From: Symbiodinium natans
Lineage: Eukaryota > Sar > Dinophyceae > Suessiales > Symbiodiniaceae
DNA length: 64,000 nt
Assembly: GCA_905221605.1 (NCBI GenBank)
Contig: CAJNDS010002526.1
Location: forward strand, 315,327 to 379,326
Direction of reading: 5' to 3'
Made by a program: the position numbers and the translations under genes. Positions 49,891 to 61,900 of this stretch are shown here, piece after piece; position 1 is the stretch's first letter; the number at the start of each line of letters is the position of its first letter. Under the pieces are notes generated by a model. The model was not told the origin of the DNA and made no database searches. It saw only the letters and a program-made list of their open reading frames with translations.

Positions 49891-50642
49891 AGTTCGCTGG
49901 AGATACTGACCAAATGGATCAAGTATGGGTTTCGTGGACCACTGGTATGTTGACCGTGCTGGAACTTCTCGAAGTTGTGAAGTTTTATGAGGTTTCGCTC
50001 ACGGAGGTGGAAGAATGGGTCAATGACCTGAGGATATGGTACGAGCGAGCCAATTTGGGAGAAGAAAAGGATTCCAAAAGAGGCACAAAGAGGTCCCTAG
50101 AAAGGGAGTCCAGCAAGGATTTTCCTGCCGAAAAAGAAGTGGTTGAGACTTCGGAGACGGAGGTTGCCGTTGAGGAGGAGAAGAAAAAGGTAAAAAAGAA
50201 GAGGAAAGCTGCAGCTATCGAAGATCCTTACACTCTCATGGTTCCAAAGCCGAAGAAGATGCCGGCGATCATTGAGAAGGGTGGATCATCATCCAATGTG
50301 GTGGCTTCTGCAGTGGAAAAAGCCTCGAAAGTGTGCACAAAGTCAAATGTCGGTGGAAAGACAAAGAAGAAGGAGAAAAGTCAGAGTCCCAAAAAAGAAG
50401 AGGTGGTAATGGTGCAAGATCCTGAGGAAAAGGATCGTCCATCTGATGCGGATGCACCAGGGTCTGCCACTGCGAATGCAGAGCTGGGTCAATCTTGCCA
50501 GGCGATTGAGGACGCAAAGAGAGAAGGATTGGTATCCTCAATTCAAAGGGGCGTACAGGATCCTGTTCTTACAGTTTCGGACCTGGAGTATATTCTGCTG
50601 CAACTTCACCTCAAGATTGCCAACAATCGGAAAAAGAAGTGA
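49875..50642 (+). CDS. Element 2 frame 5: lysine-rich C-terminal protein
   Basis: About 255 residues, opening upstream without ATG (SSRGGPLFKLLKF), so it is probably reached by a frame change from the CCCH protein. An N-terminal helical part (TVLELLEVVKFYEVSLTEVE) precedes an extremely K/E-rich region with KKKVKKKRKAAA, nuclear-localisation-like, and a final helix LTVSDLEYILLQLHLKIANN ending in RKKK. Family unknown. Confidence 0.6.
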   Translation: MFKLLKFAGDTDQMDQVWVSWTTGMLTVLELLEVVKFYEVSLTEVEEWVNDLRIWYERANLGEEKDSKRGTKRSLERESSKDFPAEKEVVETSETEVAVEEEKKKVKKKRKAAAIEDPYTLMVPKPKKMPAIIEKGGSSSNVVASAVEKASKVCTKSNVGGKTKKKEKSQSPKKEEVVMVQDPEEKDRPSDADAPGSATANAELGQSCQAIEDAKREGLVSSIQRGVQDPVLTVSDLEYILLQLHLKIANNRKKK

Positions 50643-51012
50643 TTGGATGGTATGGATGAAGGGATGGTTTTTCTCTTTCTGGAGACAGGTGCGCTGGAAC
50701 AGCCAATGTGCTGACAATGTGGTGGTTACTATTAAGGGTATGGAAATCCCTGATAGTAGAAGTCAGTAGCTTTTCGCGTAGCGAAGACCACGGTTTGTGG
50801 TGAAGAAGGCCAAGGAGTCTTCAGTGATGAGAGGATCATGGTGAAAAGAGATTCTCTGTGGGTAGTAGGTTAGCCAATGTGCTATAATTCCGTCCTGGAA
50901 GACGTTAAACCATAACATGCATTTCAAGCAGCTGGCTGCTGCCTTAATGGCAGTTTTTGGCCAAAATATCTGCACCTCCAAGGTGTCCTAGGAAATCCTA
51001 GGACAGCGGGAG
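50643..51012 (+). other. Element 2 3' untranslated region and polypurine tract
   Basis: No open frame of note. It ends AGCGGGAG immediately before the right LTR, a short purine run that could serve as polypurine tract. CCTAGGAAATCCTAGG (50986-51003) is a perfect small hairpin beside it. Confidence 0.55.
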
Positions 51013-51300
51013 TGCGGAGCTGCAATTGGTATTGTAGAAAGGAGTTCGTGTTGGGGTTGGATGGGTCAATGAACCCGGAAATCATATTTGGCTCAAGATG
51101 GCCCAGAGCCGTCCGCTTTTCGTTGAAAAGGTTGTGTCCGTGTGTTGGGTGTTGGGTCTTGTGGGAGGTAGTAGTCCCGAAATTTCTTAGCCTTTCCCTC
51201 TAGGGTGGGATTCTTCTCTTACTGGTTCGATCTGGGAAATCCATATAGGCAACTGTTAAGGGTTGGTTTCTTTCCCCTTTCCCCTTCGGTTGCCCCCGTA
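51013..51300 (+). repeat. 3' LTR of element 2
   Basis: 288 bp, direct copy of 42469-42760 apart from one short internal replacement near 51178-51190. Confidence 0.9.
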
Positions 51301-51305
51301 CCCTC
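51301..51305. repeat. Target-site duplication of element 2, right copy (CCCTC)
   Basis: Identical to 42464-42468. Confidence 0.85.
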
Positions 51306-52802
51306 AACCCTGAACACCCACACACCCTAAACCCTTCAAGCCCAAAGACCCCAAAACCCTAAACCCTAAAATCCCCTAAACCTGAACCCCGAAAAACCCC
51401 TAAACCCCAAAAAACGCGAAAATCCCCTAAACCCGAAAAAACCCCTAAACCTAAAAAACCCCTAAACCCGCAAAACCCCTCACCCTTAAATACCCCTACA
51501 CCCTTACAACTCCTAAACCCCCAAAACCCCTAAACCCTAAAAACCCTTACTTAGCCTAAACCGTAAGCCTTAAAAACCCTTAAACCCTAAAAACCCGAAA
51601 CTTAAACCCTTAAACCCCGATAGCGCCGAGTAAAAACCAAAAACAGCACGAAAATCCCCTAAACCCGAAAAAACCCTCAACCCTAAACCCTAAAGTCCCG
51701 AAAACACCCTAAACCCTAAGCACCCTAAACCTTAAAACTCTGAACCTAAACCCTAAACACCCAAAACCCTAGCCCACCCCGAAACCCTAAACCCTCAAGA
51801 CCCCCCCCCCCCCCCAGTTCCTAAACCCTAGAAACCCCTGGCCTAAGCCGTAAGCCTTAGAAAACCCTGATCCCGAAAAACGCTTACGCCCCAAAAACCA
51901 CTAAACCCTCAACCCTACAGGCCCTACACCCCTAGACGCTGAAAACCCCTAAGCCGTGAAGACCCCTAAAACCGAAAAAGCCCTAAACCCCCAGAAACCC
52001 TATTTAAACCCTAAAAACCCCTAAACCCTGAACACCCACACACCCTAAAACTAAACCTCCGAAACCCATCAACCCCAAAAGGTCCCCAAACCCTAAAATC
52101 CCTAAACCTGAACCCCGAAGAAAGCCCTAAACCCTAAAAAACCCAAAAACCCCTAAATCCTAAACCCTAAAGTCCCTAAAACACCCTGAACCCTAAAAAC
52201 CCTAAACTCTAAAAACCCCTAAACCCGCAAAACCCCTGAACCTTAAATACTCCTAAACCCTAAAAACTCCTAAACCCTAAAACCTCTAAACCCTAAACCC
52301 CAAAAAGCCCTAAACCCTAAACATTCCGAATCCCTAAAACCTTCTAAACCATAAACAGCCCTAAACCCCAAGAAACTCTAAACCCTGAAGCCCCTAAACC
52401 TTAAAAACCCCCAAGCCTGAACACCCACGCACACCCCAAAAGCCCCTAACCCTTCAATCCCCAAATCCCTAAAAACCCTTGAACCCGAAAACCCCAAAAC
52501 CCTAAGAACCCTAAACCCTAAAAACCCTGGACCTAAACCCAAACCCCCCAGAACCCTAAACCACCCCGAAACCCTAAACTCGAAAAGGCCTCAACCCGAA
52601 ACCCTACCCCCTTCCCCCAGTTCCTAAACCCTAAAACCCTTAGCCTAAACCGTAATTAAGCCTTAAGAACCCTTAAACCCTAAAAACCCGAAAACTTAAA
52701 CCCTTAAACCCCAAAAAAGCACGAAAATCCCCTAAACCCGAAAAACCCCTAAATCCTAAACCCTAAAGTCCCGAAAACACCCTGAACCCTAAAAACCCCG
52801 AA
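51306..52802 (+). repeat. Telomere-like CCCTAAA satellite, segment D
   Basis: Resumes the array after element 2. Landmarks CAGTTCCT at about 51815 and 52616, and GAACACCCACACACCC at about 51312 and 52030. Confidence 0.85.
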
Positions 52803-54152
52803 AATGTTTTTCTCATGTCCAGAGTTTCCCCTGGTCCACATCTGAAAGCCACGTGCACAGAAAGGTCCTGTCGGGCATAAATCGGCGCGTTTGAACGTAC
52901 GCCGATAGGCTGAAGTTTAGGAACAGATCAGAACCGCAGGACCCTCGTGGCACGAAAACTTTGGTAACTTTGGTATTCAGTTTGAACGCGGTTGGCGAGG
53001 TCATGATCTGCCTCCTTTTAGAGGCTGTAGCGGGAGAGATGGTATAGACCCGTCGGTCCCGCTATCTCGCTGCGACCGCCACTAAGAGAGGGCCCCGAGC
53101 CCTCACCTCATGCAGGTGCCACAGGTGTGCCTAGACTCTAGTATCTGCCATTTGGTGCCCTCTCGAGATGGATGATGTCTATAGTAGCATTGTAACCGTG
53201 TGGGGTAGGTGCATTAAAATTTGTGGAATCGGATTGACTAGTCTTTTTGCTTCGGAAGCTTGATCCTAGGACCTGAATAAGAAATTTTGCTGGCCACAGG
53301 CGTGCCCCACACCTAGCCCGCACAACCTCCGAGTCTCGGCAGATGTGTAGCTACCGGAATTCAGGAAAGCATGCCTAGTTTCAAATATCGGACAGACGCG
53401 AAGCCAAAGCAGAGACTGTAACAGCTGCTGAGGCTAGTTGGAAAACCCACGGGCCCATTTGAAAACCGTGCACCCTTGCTGAATGCAGGGGAACGGTGAT
53501 GGCATGGCATGCACAACCCTGGCCTCCCCCGGCCAAGAGCCTGCCCACCGGTCCTTGGGTCTAGCTCACTGTGCACCAGTCCTCTAATCCTATGAGCAGG
53601 CTCGCGGGCGGGGCAGGGAGCAAGGGCACTCTGATTCGGTGGGCGCTAGGGTTCCATTTTCTGAGTCCCCATTATGAGGTTGTGTTTATTGGAAGCTCAT
53701 ACCGTGTGGATGTGTTTAGGGGCTTGCATACTTAGCCTCCAACAACTGACGAGGCTCTCTGGAACCCCACAGGCCCATCTGTAAACCGTATGCCCTGGCT
53801 GAAATGCCGGGGAAACAACATAATACATTCACAATCCCCACTCCCCCCTGCATGGCCATGAGCCTGCTCATCTGTAATGGTCCTTGGGTTATGCTTTATT
53901 GCTGATCTGTTCCCTATTCCATGTCCTCTGTCCTCGATTTCTCGAGCAGGCTCGTGAGTGGGACGCTGGGGTTCGGTTTCTGGATCTTCATTCCGAGGTT
54001 GTGTGTTTGGATTGGTGGCATATATACCCCACAACCCTTGACCTCCCGTTACAGTTCCCCTGAAGCCCACCTTCTGCCGCGAAACAACTTTTCTGCAACC
54101 GGGCTTTTCTGAGGCTGACCTTTTCCCCGTAAACGCTTGCGAAACGGGTGGG
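52803..54152. other. Unique island with two diverged 320-bp copies
   Basis: About 1.35 kb of non-satellite DNA. GAGGCT-NNTNTGGAANCCCAC-GGCCCAT-TG-AAACCGT starts at about 53430 and again at about 53751, and both copies run on to GCAGGCTCG-G-G-GGG and TATGAGGTTGTGT-like ends (period about 321). No protein recognised. The satellite order left and right (…ACACCCTGAACCCTAAAAACC | CCTAAACCCGCAAAACCCC…) is contiguous in an intact unit at about 52180-52230, so this is probably an insertion. Confidence 0.6.
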
Positions 54153-57100
54153 AAAAAAAACCTAAACCCGCAAAACCCCTGAACCTTAAATACTCCTACA
54201 CCCTAAAAACTCCTACACCCCAAAAACCCCTAAACCCTACACCCGAAAAGCCCTAAACTCTAAGCACCCTAAAGCCTAAAACCCTGAACCTAAACCCTAA
54301 ACCCACCCCGAAACACTAAACCCTAAAGACCCCCCCCCCAGTTCCTAAACCCTAAAAACCCCTTGCCTAAACCGTAAGCCTTAGAAAACCCTGATCCCGA
54401 AAAACGCTTACGCCCCAACCCTCAACCCTAAAGGCCCTACACCCTAAAGACCCCTAGACCCTGAAACCCCCTAAACCCGAAAAAGCCCTGAACCCCCAGA
54501 AACCCTAAACCCTAAAAACCCCTAAACCCTGAACACCCACACACCCTAAAAGCTAAACCCCCGAAACCCCTCAACCCCAAAAGGTCCCCAAACCCTAACC
54601 CCTAAAATCCCTAAACCTGAACCCCGAGAAACCCCTAAACCCTAAAAAACCCAAAAATCCTAAACCCGAAAAACCCCTAAACCCTAAAGTCCCGAAAACA
54701 CTCTGAACCCTAAAAGCCCCTAAGCCCGCAAAACCCCTGAACCTTAAATACTCCTACACCCTAGAAACTCCTAAACCCCAAAAACCTCTAAACCCTAAAC
54801 CCGAAGAAGCCCTAAACCCTAAACATTCCGAATCCCAAAAACGCCCTAAACCATAAAAAGACCTAAACTCCAAGAAACTCTAAACCCTGAAACCCCCTAA
54901 ACCTTAAAACCCCCTAAGCCTGAACACCCACACACACCCCAAAAGCCCCTAAACCCTCAAATCCCCTAATCCCTAAAAACCCTTGAACCCGAAAACCCCA
55001 AACAAAACCCTAAGAACCCTAAAAACCCTGGACCTGAACCCAAACTCCCCGAAACCCTAAACCACCCCGAAACCCTAAACCCGAAAAAAGCCTCAACCCT
55101 AAAACCCTACCCCCTTCCCCCAGTTCCTAAACCCTAAAACCCCCTAGCCTAAACCGTAAGCCTTAAAAACCCGAAAACTTAAACCCTTAAACCCTACAAA
55201 CCCAAAAATCCCCTAAACCCTAAACCCGAAAAACCCCTAAACCCTAAAAACCCTTACTTAAACCCTGAAAACCCCGACACCCTGAAGACCCCTAAACTTG
55301 AAAAAGCCCTAAACCCCAAGAAACCCGCGCCCTGAAAACCCCTAAACCCTAAAAACCCTTACTTAAACCCCCAAACACCCTAAAAGCCCCTAAACCCTCA
55401 AAACCCCTCAACCCCGAAACGCCCCCAAATCCTAAACCCTAAAATCCCCTAACCCCTAAGAACCCTGAAACCCCCACACACCCTAAAAGCCCCTATGCCC
55501 TCAAGACCCCTCAACCCCAAAACGCCCCCAAATCCTAAACCCTAAAATCCCCGAAGCTTGAACCCCGACAATCCCCTAAACCCTAAACCCGAAAAACCCC
55601 TAAACCCTAAAAAACCCTAAAGCCCCGAAAACACCCTGAACCCTACAAACCCCTAAACCCGCAAAAGCCCTGAACCTTAAATACTCCTACACCCTAAAAA
55701 CTCCTAAACCCCAAAACCCTTAACCCTAAACCCGAAAAAGCCCTAAACCCTAAACACGCCGAAACCCCTAAACCCTCAAAAGCCCTAAGCCCTAAAAACC
55801 CCTAAACCCTAAAACCCCCTAAACCCTAAAAACCCTAAAGCCCTATAAAGCCCTAAACCCAAAAAAACCCTGAACCCTAAAATGCCCTAAGCTCTAAAAA
55901 CCCTACAACCCCTAAACCTAAACCCTAAGACCCCAAAACCCTAACCATTCCGAAACCCTAAACCCTCAAAACCCCTCAACCCCAAAAAGACCCCCCTTCC
56001 CAGTTCCTAAACCCTAAAAACCCCTGGCCTGAACCGTAAGCCTAAACAAACCCTGAACCCGCAAAACGCTTACACCCTAAAAACCACTAAACCCTGAACC
56101 CTAAACACCCCCAAACCCTAAAAGGCCCTACACTAAAGACCCCTAAACCCTGAAAACCCCGAAACCCTCAAGACCCCTAAACCCGAAAAAGCCCTAAACC
56201 CCAAGAAACCCTGCAAAACCCCTAAACCCTAAAAAACCCTACACCTTGAAAACCCCTAAACCCTAAACCCTAAAAACCCCTCAACCCTAAAGACCCCCCC
56301 CCCCACCAAGTACCTGAGCCCTTTAAACCCGTAGCCTAAACCGTAAGCCTTAAAAACCCTGAACCCGAAAAGCGCTGACGCCCCAAAAACCACCACTAAG
56401 CCCTAAACCCTCAAAACCCCTCAACCCCAAAAGACCCCTAAACCCTAAAAACCCAAAAATCCCCTAAACCCTAGACCCGAAAAACCCCTAAATCCTAAGG
56501 CCCCTGAAATTCCTAAACCCTAAAACCCCTAAACCCGCAAAACCCTAAGAACTTACATGCCCCTACACCCTAAAAACTCCTAAACCCCAAAAACCCCTCA
56601 ACCACCCGAAAAAGCCTAAACCCTATATATTCAAACCCTGAAAACCCCTAAACCCGAAAACCCTAAACCCTGAAAAGCCCTAAACTTCAAGAAACCCTAA
56701 ACCCTGAATACCCTAAACCCTTAAAACCCCTAAACCTGAACACCCACACACCCTAAAAACCCCTGAACCCTAAAATCCCCTAAGCCCTAAAAACACCTAA
56801 AACCCCCGCAACCCGAAAAACCCCAAAACCCTAACCCTAACCCACCCCTAAACCCTAAAAACCCCTCAACCCTAAAGACCCCCCCCCAGTTCCTAAACCC
56901 TAAAACCTAAACCGCAAGCGAAACGCTTACGCCCCAAAAACCACCACTAAACCCTGAACCCTAAAAACCCCTAAACCCTAAAAGCCCTATACACCCTAAA
57001 GACCCTAAACCTTCAAAACCCCGACACCCTGAAGACCCCTAAACTTGAAAAAGCCCTAAACCCCAAGAAACCCTGCACCCTGAAAACCCCTAAACCCTAA

Positions 57101-58715
57101 AAACCCTTCCTAAACCCTAAAATCCCCTAACCCCTAAGAACCCTTAAACCCCCACACACCCTAAAAGCCCCTAAACCCTCAAAACCCCTCAACCCCAAAA
57201 CGCCCCCAAATCCTAAACCCTAAAATCCCCTAAACCTGAACCCCGACAGACCCCTAAACCCTAAAAACCCGATTTCCCCTAAACCCTAAACCCGAAAAAC
57301 CCTTAAACTCTAAAAACCCTTAAACCCTCACACACCCTAAAAGCCCCTACACCCTCAAAACCCCTCAACCCCCAAATCCTAAACCCTAAAATCCCCTAAA
57401 CCTGAACCCCGAAAAACCCCTAAACCCTAAAAACCAAAACCCTAAAGTCCCTAAAACACCCTGAACCCTTAAAACCCTAAACCCTAAAAACCCATAAACC
57501 CGCAAAACCCCTAAACCTTAAATACCCTCACACCCTAAAAACTCCTAAACCCCAAAAACCCTTAAACCCAAACCCGAAAAAAGGCCCTAAACCCCTGAAC
57601 TCTAAAAAGCCCTAAACCCCAAGAAGCCCTAAACCCTGAAAACCCCTAAAACTCTAAAAACCCCGAAACCTGAACACCCGCACACCCTAAAAGCCCCTAA
57701 ACCCTAAAATTCCCTAAGCCCTGAAAACCCCTGAACCCGAAAATCCCAAATCCCTAAGAACCCTAAAAACACTGGACCTAAACCCAAAACCCCCAAAACC
57801 CTAAACCACCCCAAACCCTAAAACCGAAAAAGCCTCAACTAAACTCTAAAGAGCCCCCCGCCCAGTTCCTAAACCCTAAAGACAGCCTGATCTGAACCCT
57901 ACAAAACCCTAAACCCTAAAAAATCCTACACCCTGAAAACCCGAAAAAGCCCTGAACCCTGAAAACCCCTAAACCCTAAAACCCCTAAACCCTGAACACC
58001 CACACACCCTAAAAGCCACTGGTCTCTCAAAACCCCTCAACCCCAAAAGATCCCTAAACCCTAAAACCCCCTAATTCTGAACCCCGAAAAACCCCTAAAC
58101 CCCAAATAGCGGAAATCCCCCTAAGCTCTAAACCCGAAAAAACCCTAAACCCTAAACCCTAAACTCTAAAACCCTGAGCCCTAAACACTAAACCCTAAAC
58201 CCTCAAAACCCCGAACCCTAAATACCCCCCACACCCTAAAAAACTCCTAAACCCAAAAAAAACCCTAAACCCTAAACATTCCGAAACCCTAAACACCCCT
58301 AAACCCTAAAAAGCCCCAAACCTTAAAAAACCCCTAAACCCTAAAACCCCCTGAACCCTAAAACCCCCTAAACCCTAAAAGCCCCAAAACCCTATAAAGC
58401 CCTGAACCCTAAAAAACCCTAAACCCTAAAATCCCTTAAGCCCTAAAACCCCTAAACCCGAATAACCCTAAGAACCCTAAACCCTAAAAACCCTGGACTT
58501 AAACCCCAAACCCCAAAATCTAAACCACCCAAAAACCCTCAACCCTAAGCCCTAAAGACCCGCCCCCCTCCAGTTCCTGAAGCCGAACAAACCCTAGCCT
58601 AAACCGTAAGCCTAAAAAACAAACCCCCAAGCCCTAAAATCGCTGACATCCTAAAAACCACCTGAACCCCCCCTACACCCTAAAGACCCCTAAACCCTGA
58701 AAACCCCTAAACCCG
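54153..58715 (+). repeat. Telomere-like CCCTAAA satellite, segment E
   Basis: The longest uninterrupted segment. Landmark CAGTTCCT (or a near copy) at about 54338, 55128, 55998, 56303, 56888, 57863 and 58570, each followed by TAGCCTAAACCGTAAGCCTT or a derivative where intact. Confidence 0.88.
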
Positions 58716-58724
58716 GAAGATCCC

Positions 58725-58966
58725 GCATGGTCGAGCAGCGTAGCGCGCAGCTACCCCACTCACCGCGGGGAAACGACTAACCGATTCCCACACGAGGCAC
58801 TTCTCTGGAACCTGAAGGCAGCTCACGTATCCGCCGTGCTGTTGCTGGGGGCATCCCACTTGCGGGGAACGACGATTCGGTGCTGTTTTTCGCCTAAGGC
58901 GAAAACGAACACGAGCAGACGCATCTGCGGGCGCTCTGGCAGCAGGCTGAACGTGGTGCGTGGCCT
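58725..58966. mobile_element. 242-bp insertion with 9-bp target duplication
   Basis: A unique GC-rich segment (GCATGGTCGAGCAGCG...GTGGTGCGTGGCCT) lies between two exact copies of GAAGATCCC (58716-58724 and 58967-58975). Other satellite units read CTGAAGATCCCTAAACCCGA without it, so it was inserted. No clear terminal inverted repeats, poly-A or tRNA-like promoter seen. The 9-bp duplication suits a Mutator-type or SINE-type insertion. Confidence 0.6.
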
Positions 58967-58975
58967 GAAGATCCC

Positions 58976-61900
58976 TAAGCCCGAACAGGCCCTAAACTCC
59001 AAGAAACCCTAAACCCTGAAAAACCCTAAACCCTAACAACCCCTAAACCCTGAACACCCACACACCCTAAAAACCCCTCAACCCCAAAAGACCCCAAAAC
59101 CCTAAACCCTGAAATCCCCTAAGCCTGAACCCCGAAAACCCCCAAACCTTAAAGTCCCTAAAATCCTAAAAATCTAAACCCTAAAAACCCCTAAACCCGC
59201 AAAACCCCTAGCCCTTAAATACCCCTACACCCTAAACACTCCTAAACCCCAAAGACCCCTAATCCCGAAAAAGCCTAAACCCTAAACATTCCGAAACCCT
59301 GAAAACCCCTAAACCCTAGAACCCTAAACCCTAAAAAGCCCGAAACCCCAAGAAACCCTAAGAACTAAAGGCCCCTAAACCTGAACACCCACACACCCTA
59401 GAAACCCTTAAACCCTAAAATCCCCTAAGCCCTAAACACCCCTAAAACCCTAAACCCGAAAAACCCCAAAACCCTAAGCACCCTAAACCCTAAAACCCTG
59501 GACCTAAACCCTAACCCACCCCGAAACCCCAAACCCTAAAAAACCCTAAACCCTAAAGACCCCCCCCCGCCCAGTTCCCAAACCCTAAAAACCCCTAGCC
59601 TTAGAAAACCCTGAAAAACGCTTACGCCCCAAAAACCACTAAACCCTTAACCCTAAAGGCCCTACACCCTAAAGACCCCCAAACCCTGAAAACTCCTGAA
59701 GACCCCTAAACCCGAAAAAGCCCTAAACCCCAAGAAACCCTAAACCTTAACACGCGCAAATCGAGAAGCGTACCAAGTCGAAAAACCTTAAACCCTGAAC
59801 ACCCACACAGACCCTCAAAGCCCCTAAACCCTCAAAATTCCTCAACCCCAAAAGGTCCCCAAACCCGAAAACCCTCTAACCCCTGAACCTTAAATCCTCC
59901 TACGCCCTAAAATCTCCTAAACCCCAAAAACCTCTAAACCCTAAACCCGACAAAGTCCTAAACCCTAAACATTCCGAAACCCTAAAACCCCCTAAACCAT
60001 AAACAGCCTTAAACCCCAAGAAACTCTCCATCCTGAAAACCCCTAAACCTTAAAAACCCCTAAGCCTGAACACCCACACACCTAAACCCTAAAATCCCCT
60101 AAGCCCTAAACACCCCTAAACCCGAAAACCCCAAAACCCTACGAACCCTAACCCTACAAACCCTGGACCTAAACCCAAACCGGCCAAAACCCTAAACCAC
60201 CCCTAAACCCGAAAAAACCTCAACCCTGAACCCTGAAGACCCCCCCCCCCCAGTTCCTAAACCCTAAAAACCCCTAGCCTAAGCCGTAAGCCTTAAATAC
60301 CCTTAAACCCTAAAAACGCTTTACACCCTAAACACCACAAAACCTGAACCCTAAAAACCCCTAAACCCCTAAAACAACTCACACCGTGAAAACCCCTAAA
60401 CCCTGCAGACCCCTCAACCCGAAAAAGCCCCAAACCCGAAGAAACCCCAAACCCTGAAAGCCCCTAAACCCTAAAAACCCCTAGACCCCAGAACCCTCGA
60501 AACCCCTCAACCCCAAAAGGCCCCTAAACCCTGAAATTCCTAAATCTGATCCCCGAAAAACCCCTAAACTCTAAAACCCCTTTACCCTAAACCCACAAAA
60601 CCCTAACCCAACACCCTAAAAAACTCCTACACCCCAAAAACCCCTAAACCCTAACATTCCGACACCCCTAAAAAGCCCTAAACCTTAAAAACCCCTAAGA
60701 CCGCCTAAACCCTAAAACCCCCTAAACCCTAAAATCCCTTAAGCCCTGAAACTGAAGAACCCTAAACCCTAAGCCCTGGACCGAAACCCCAAACCCCACA
60801 ACCTTAAACCACCCCGAAACCCTAAACTCTGAAAACATTCAACCCTAGCCCTAAAGACCCCCCCCCCCAGTTCCTGAACCATAAGAACCCCTAGCCTAAA
60901 CCGTAAGCCTCAAAAACCCCTAAGTTGGCCCCTAAGCTCTAAAATCGCTGACGCCCCTAAAAAGCCTTACACCCTAAAAGGCCCCTAAGCCCTGAAAACC
61001 CCTAAACCCTGAAGATCCCTACACCGAAAAGGCCCTAAACCCCAAGAAACCCTAAAACCTGAAAACCCCTAAACCCTAAAAGCCTCTAAACCCTGAACAC
61101 CCACAGACACCCTAAAAACCCCTAAACCCTCAAAACCCCTCAACCCACAAAAGACCCCTAAACCCTAAAAACCCCAAAAACCCGAAAACCCCTTAAACAC
61201 TAAACCCGAAAAGCCCCTAAACCCTAAAAACCCATAAAGCCTAAAAACGCTTACCTTAAAAACCACCAAGCCCTAAAAAGCTCCTAAACCCTATTAGCCT
61301 AAAGACCCCTAAACCCCAAAAACCCCTAAACCCTGAAGACCCCTAAACCCTAAAAAGCCTTAAACCTCAAGAAGCCCTAAACCCTGAAACCCCCTAAACC
61401 TTAAAAACCCCTAAACCCTGAACACCCACACACCCTAAAAGCCCCTAAACCCTCAAAACCCCTCAACCCCAAAAGGCCCCTAAACCCAGAACCCGAAAAA
61501 CCCCCCCAACCCTAAACCCGAAACAAACCCTAAACCCAAAACCCGAAAATCCCCCCTAAACCCTGAAAACGAAAACCCCCTAAAACCTAAAAACCCCTAA
61601 ACCTTAAAAACACCTCAACCCGAAAAACCCCTAAACCCTAAAACCTCTTACACCAGAAACCCACTAAGCCCTGACTAAACCCTAAAAACCCCTAAACCCT
61701 GACTACACCCTAAGCCCCAAAAAATCCTAAGCCCTAAAAAGCCCCGCACCGAAAGACCTTAGACCCAAAAAAACTAAACCCTAAAATCCCTCAAACCCTA
61801 AAACACCAGAACCCTAAATGCCCGGCCCTATAAGCCCTTAAACCCGAAGAAACCCTAATTCCTCAACACTTCCAAGCCCTAAAAGCCCGAAAGACCCTTA

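Larger units (their letters stand above)
42469..51300 (+). mobile_element. Element 2: LTR element without pol, encoding RNA-binding modules
   Basis: 8832 bp between perfect CCCTC duplications. LTRs are 292 bp (42469-42760) and 288 bp (51013-51300), identical by eye except for one short replaced stretch (CCCTTCTCCC against AATTTC-type). They begin TG and end TA. GGTTATGAGCCCAAG follows the left LTR exactly as in element 1. The internal 8.25 kb is almost fully open in five overlapping frames but shows no protease DSG, integrase HHCC/DDE, RT YVDD or RNase H in any frame. It carries WW, S1-like, MLLE-like and six CCCH domains. Most simply a non-autonomous LTR retrotransposon mobilised by copia enzymes. 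The near-identical LTRs imply a recent insertion. Confidence 0.85.

Noticed and set aside
58725-58966. Definite Mutator-type transposon
   Set aside because: The 9-bp duplication fits, but no terminal inverted repeats could be seen; left as an unclassified insertion.
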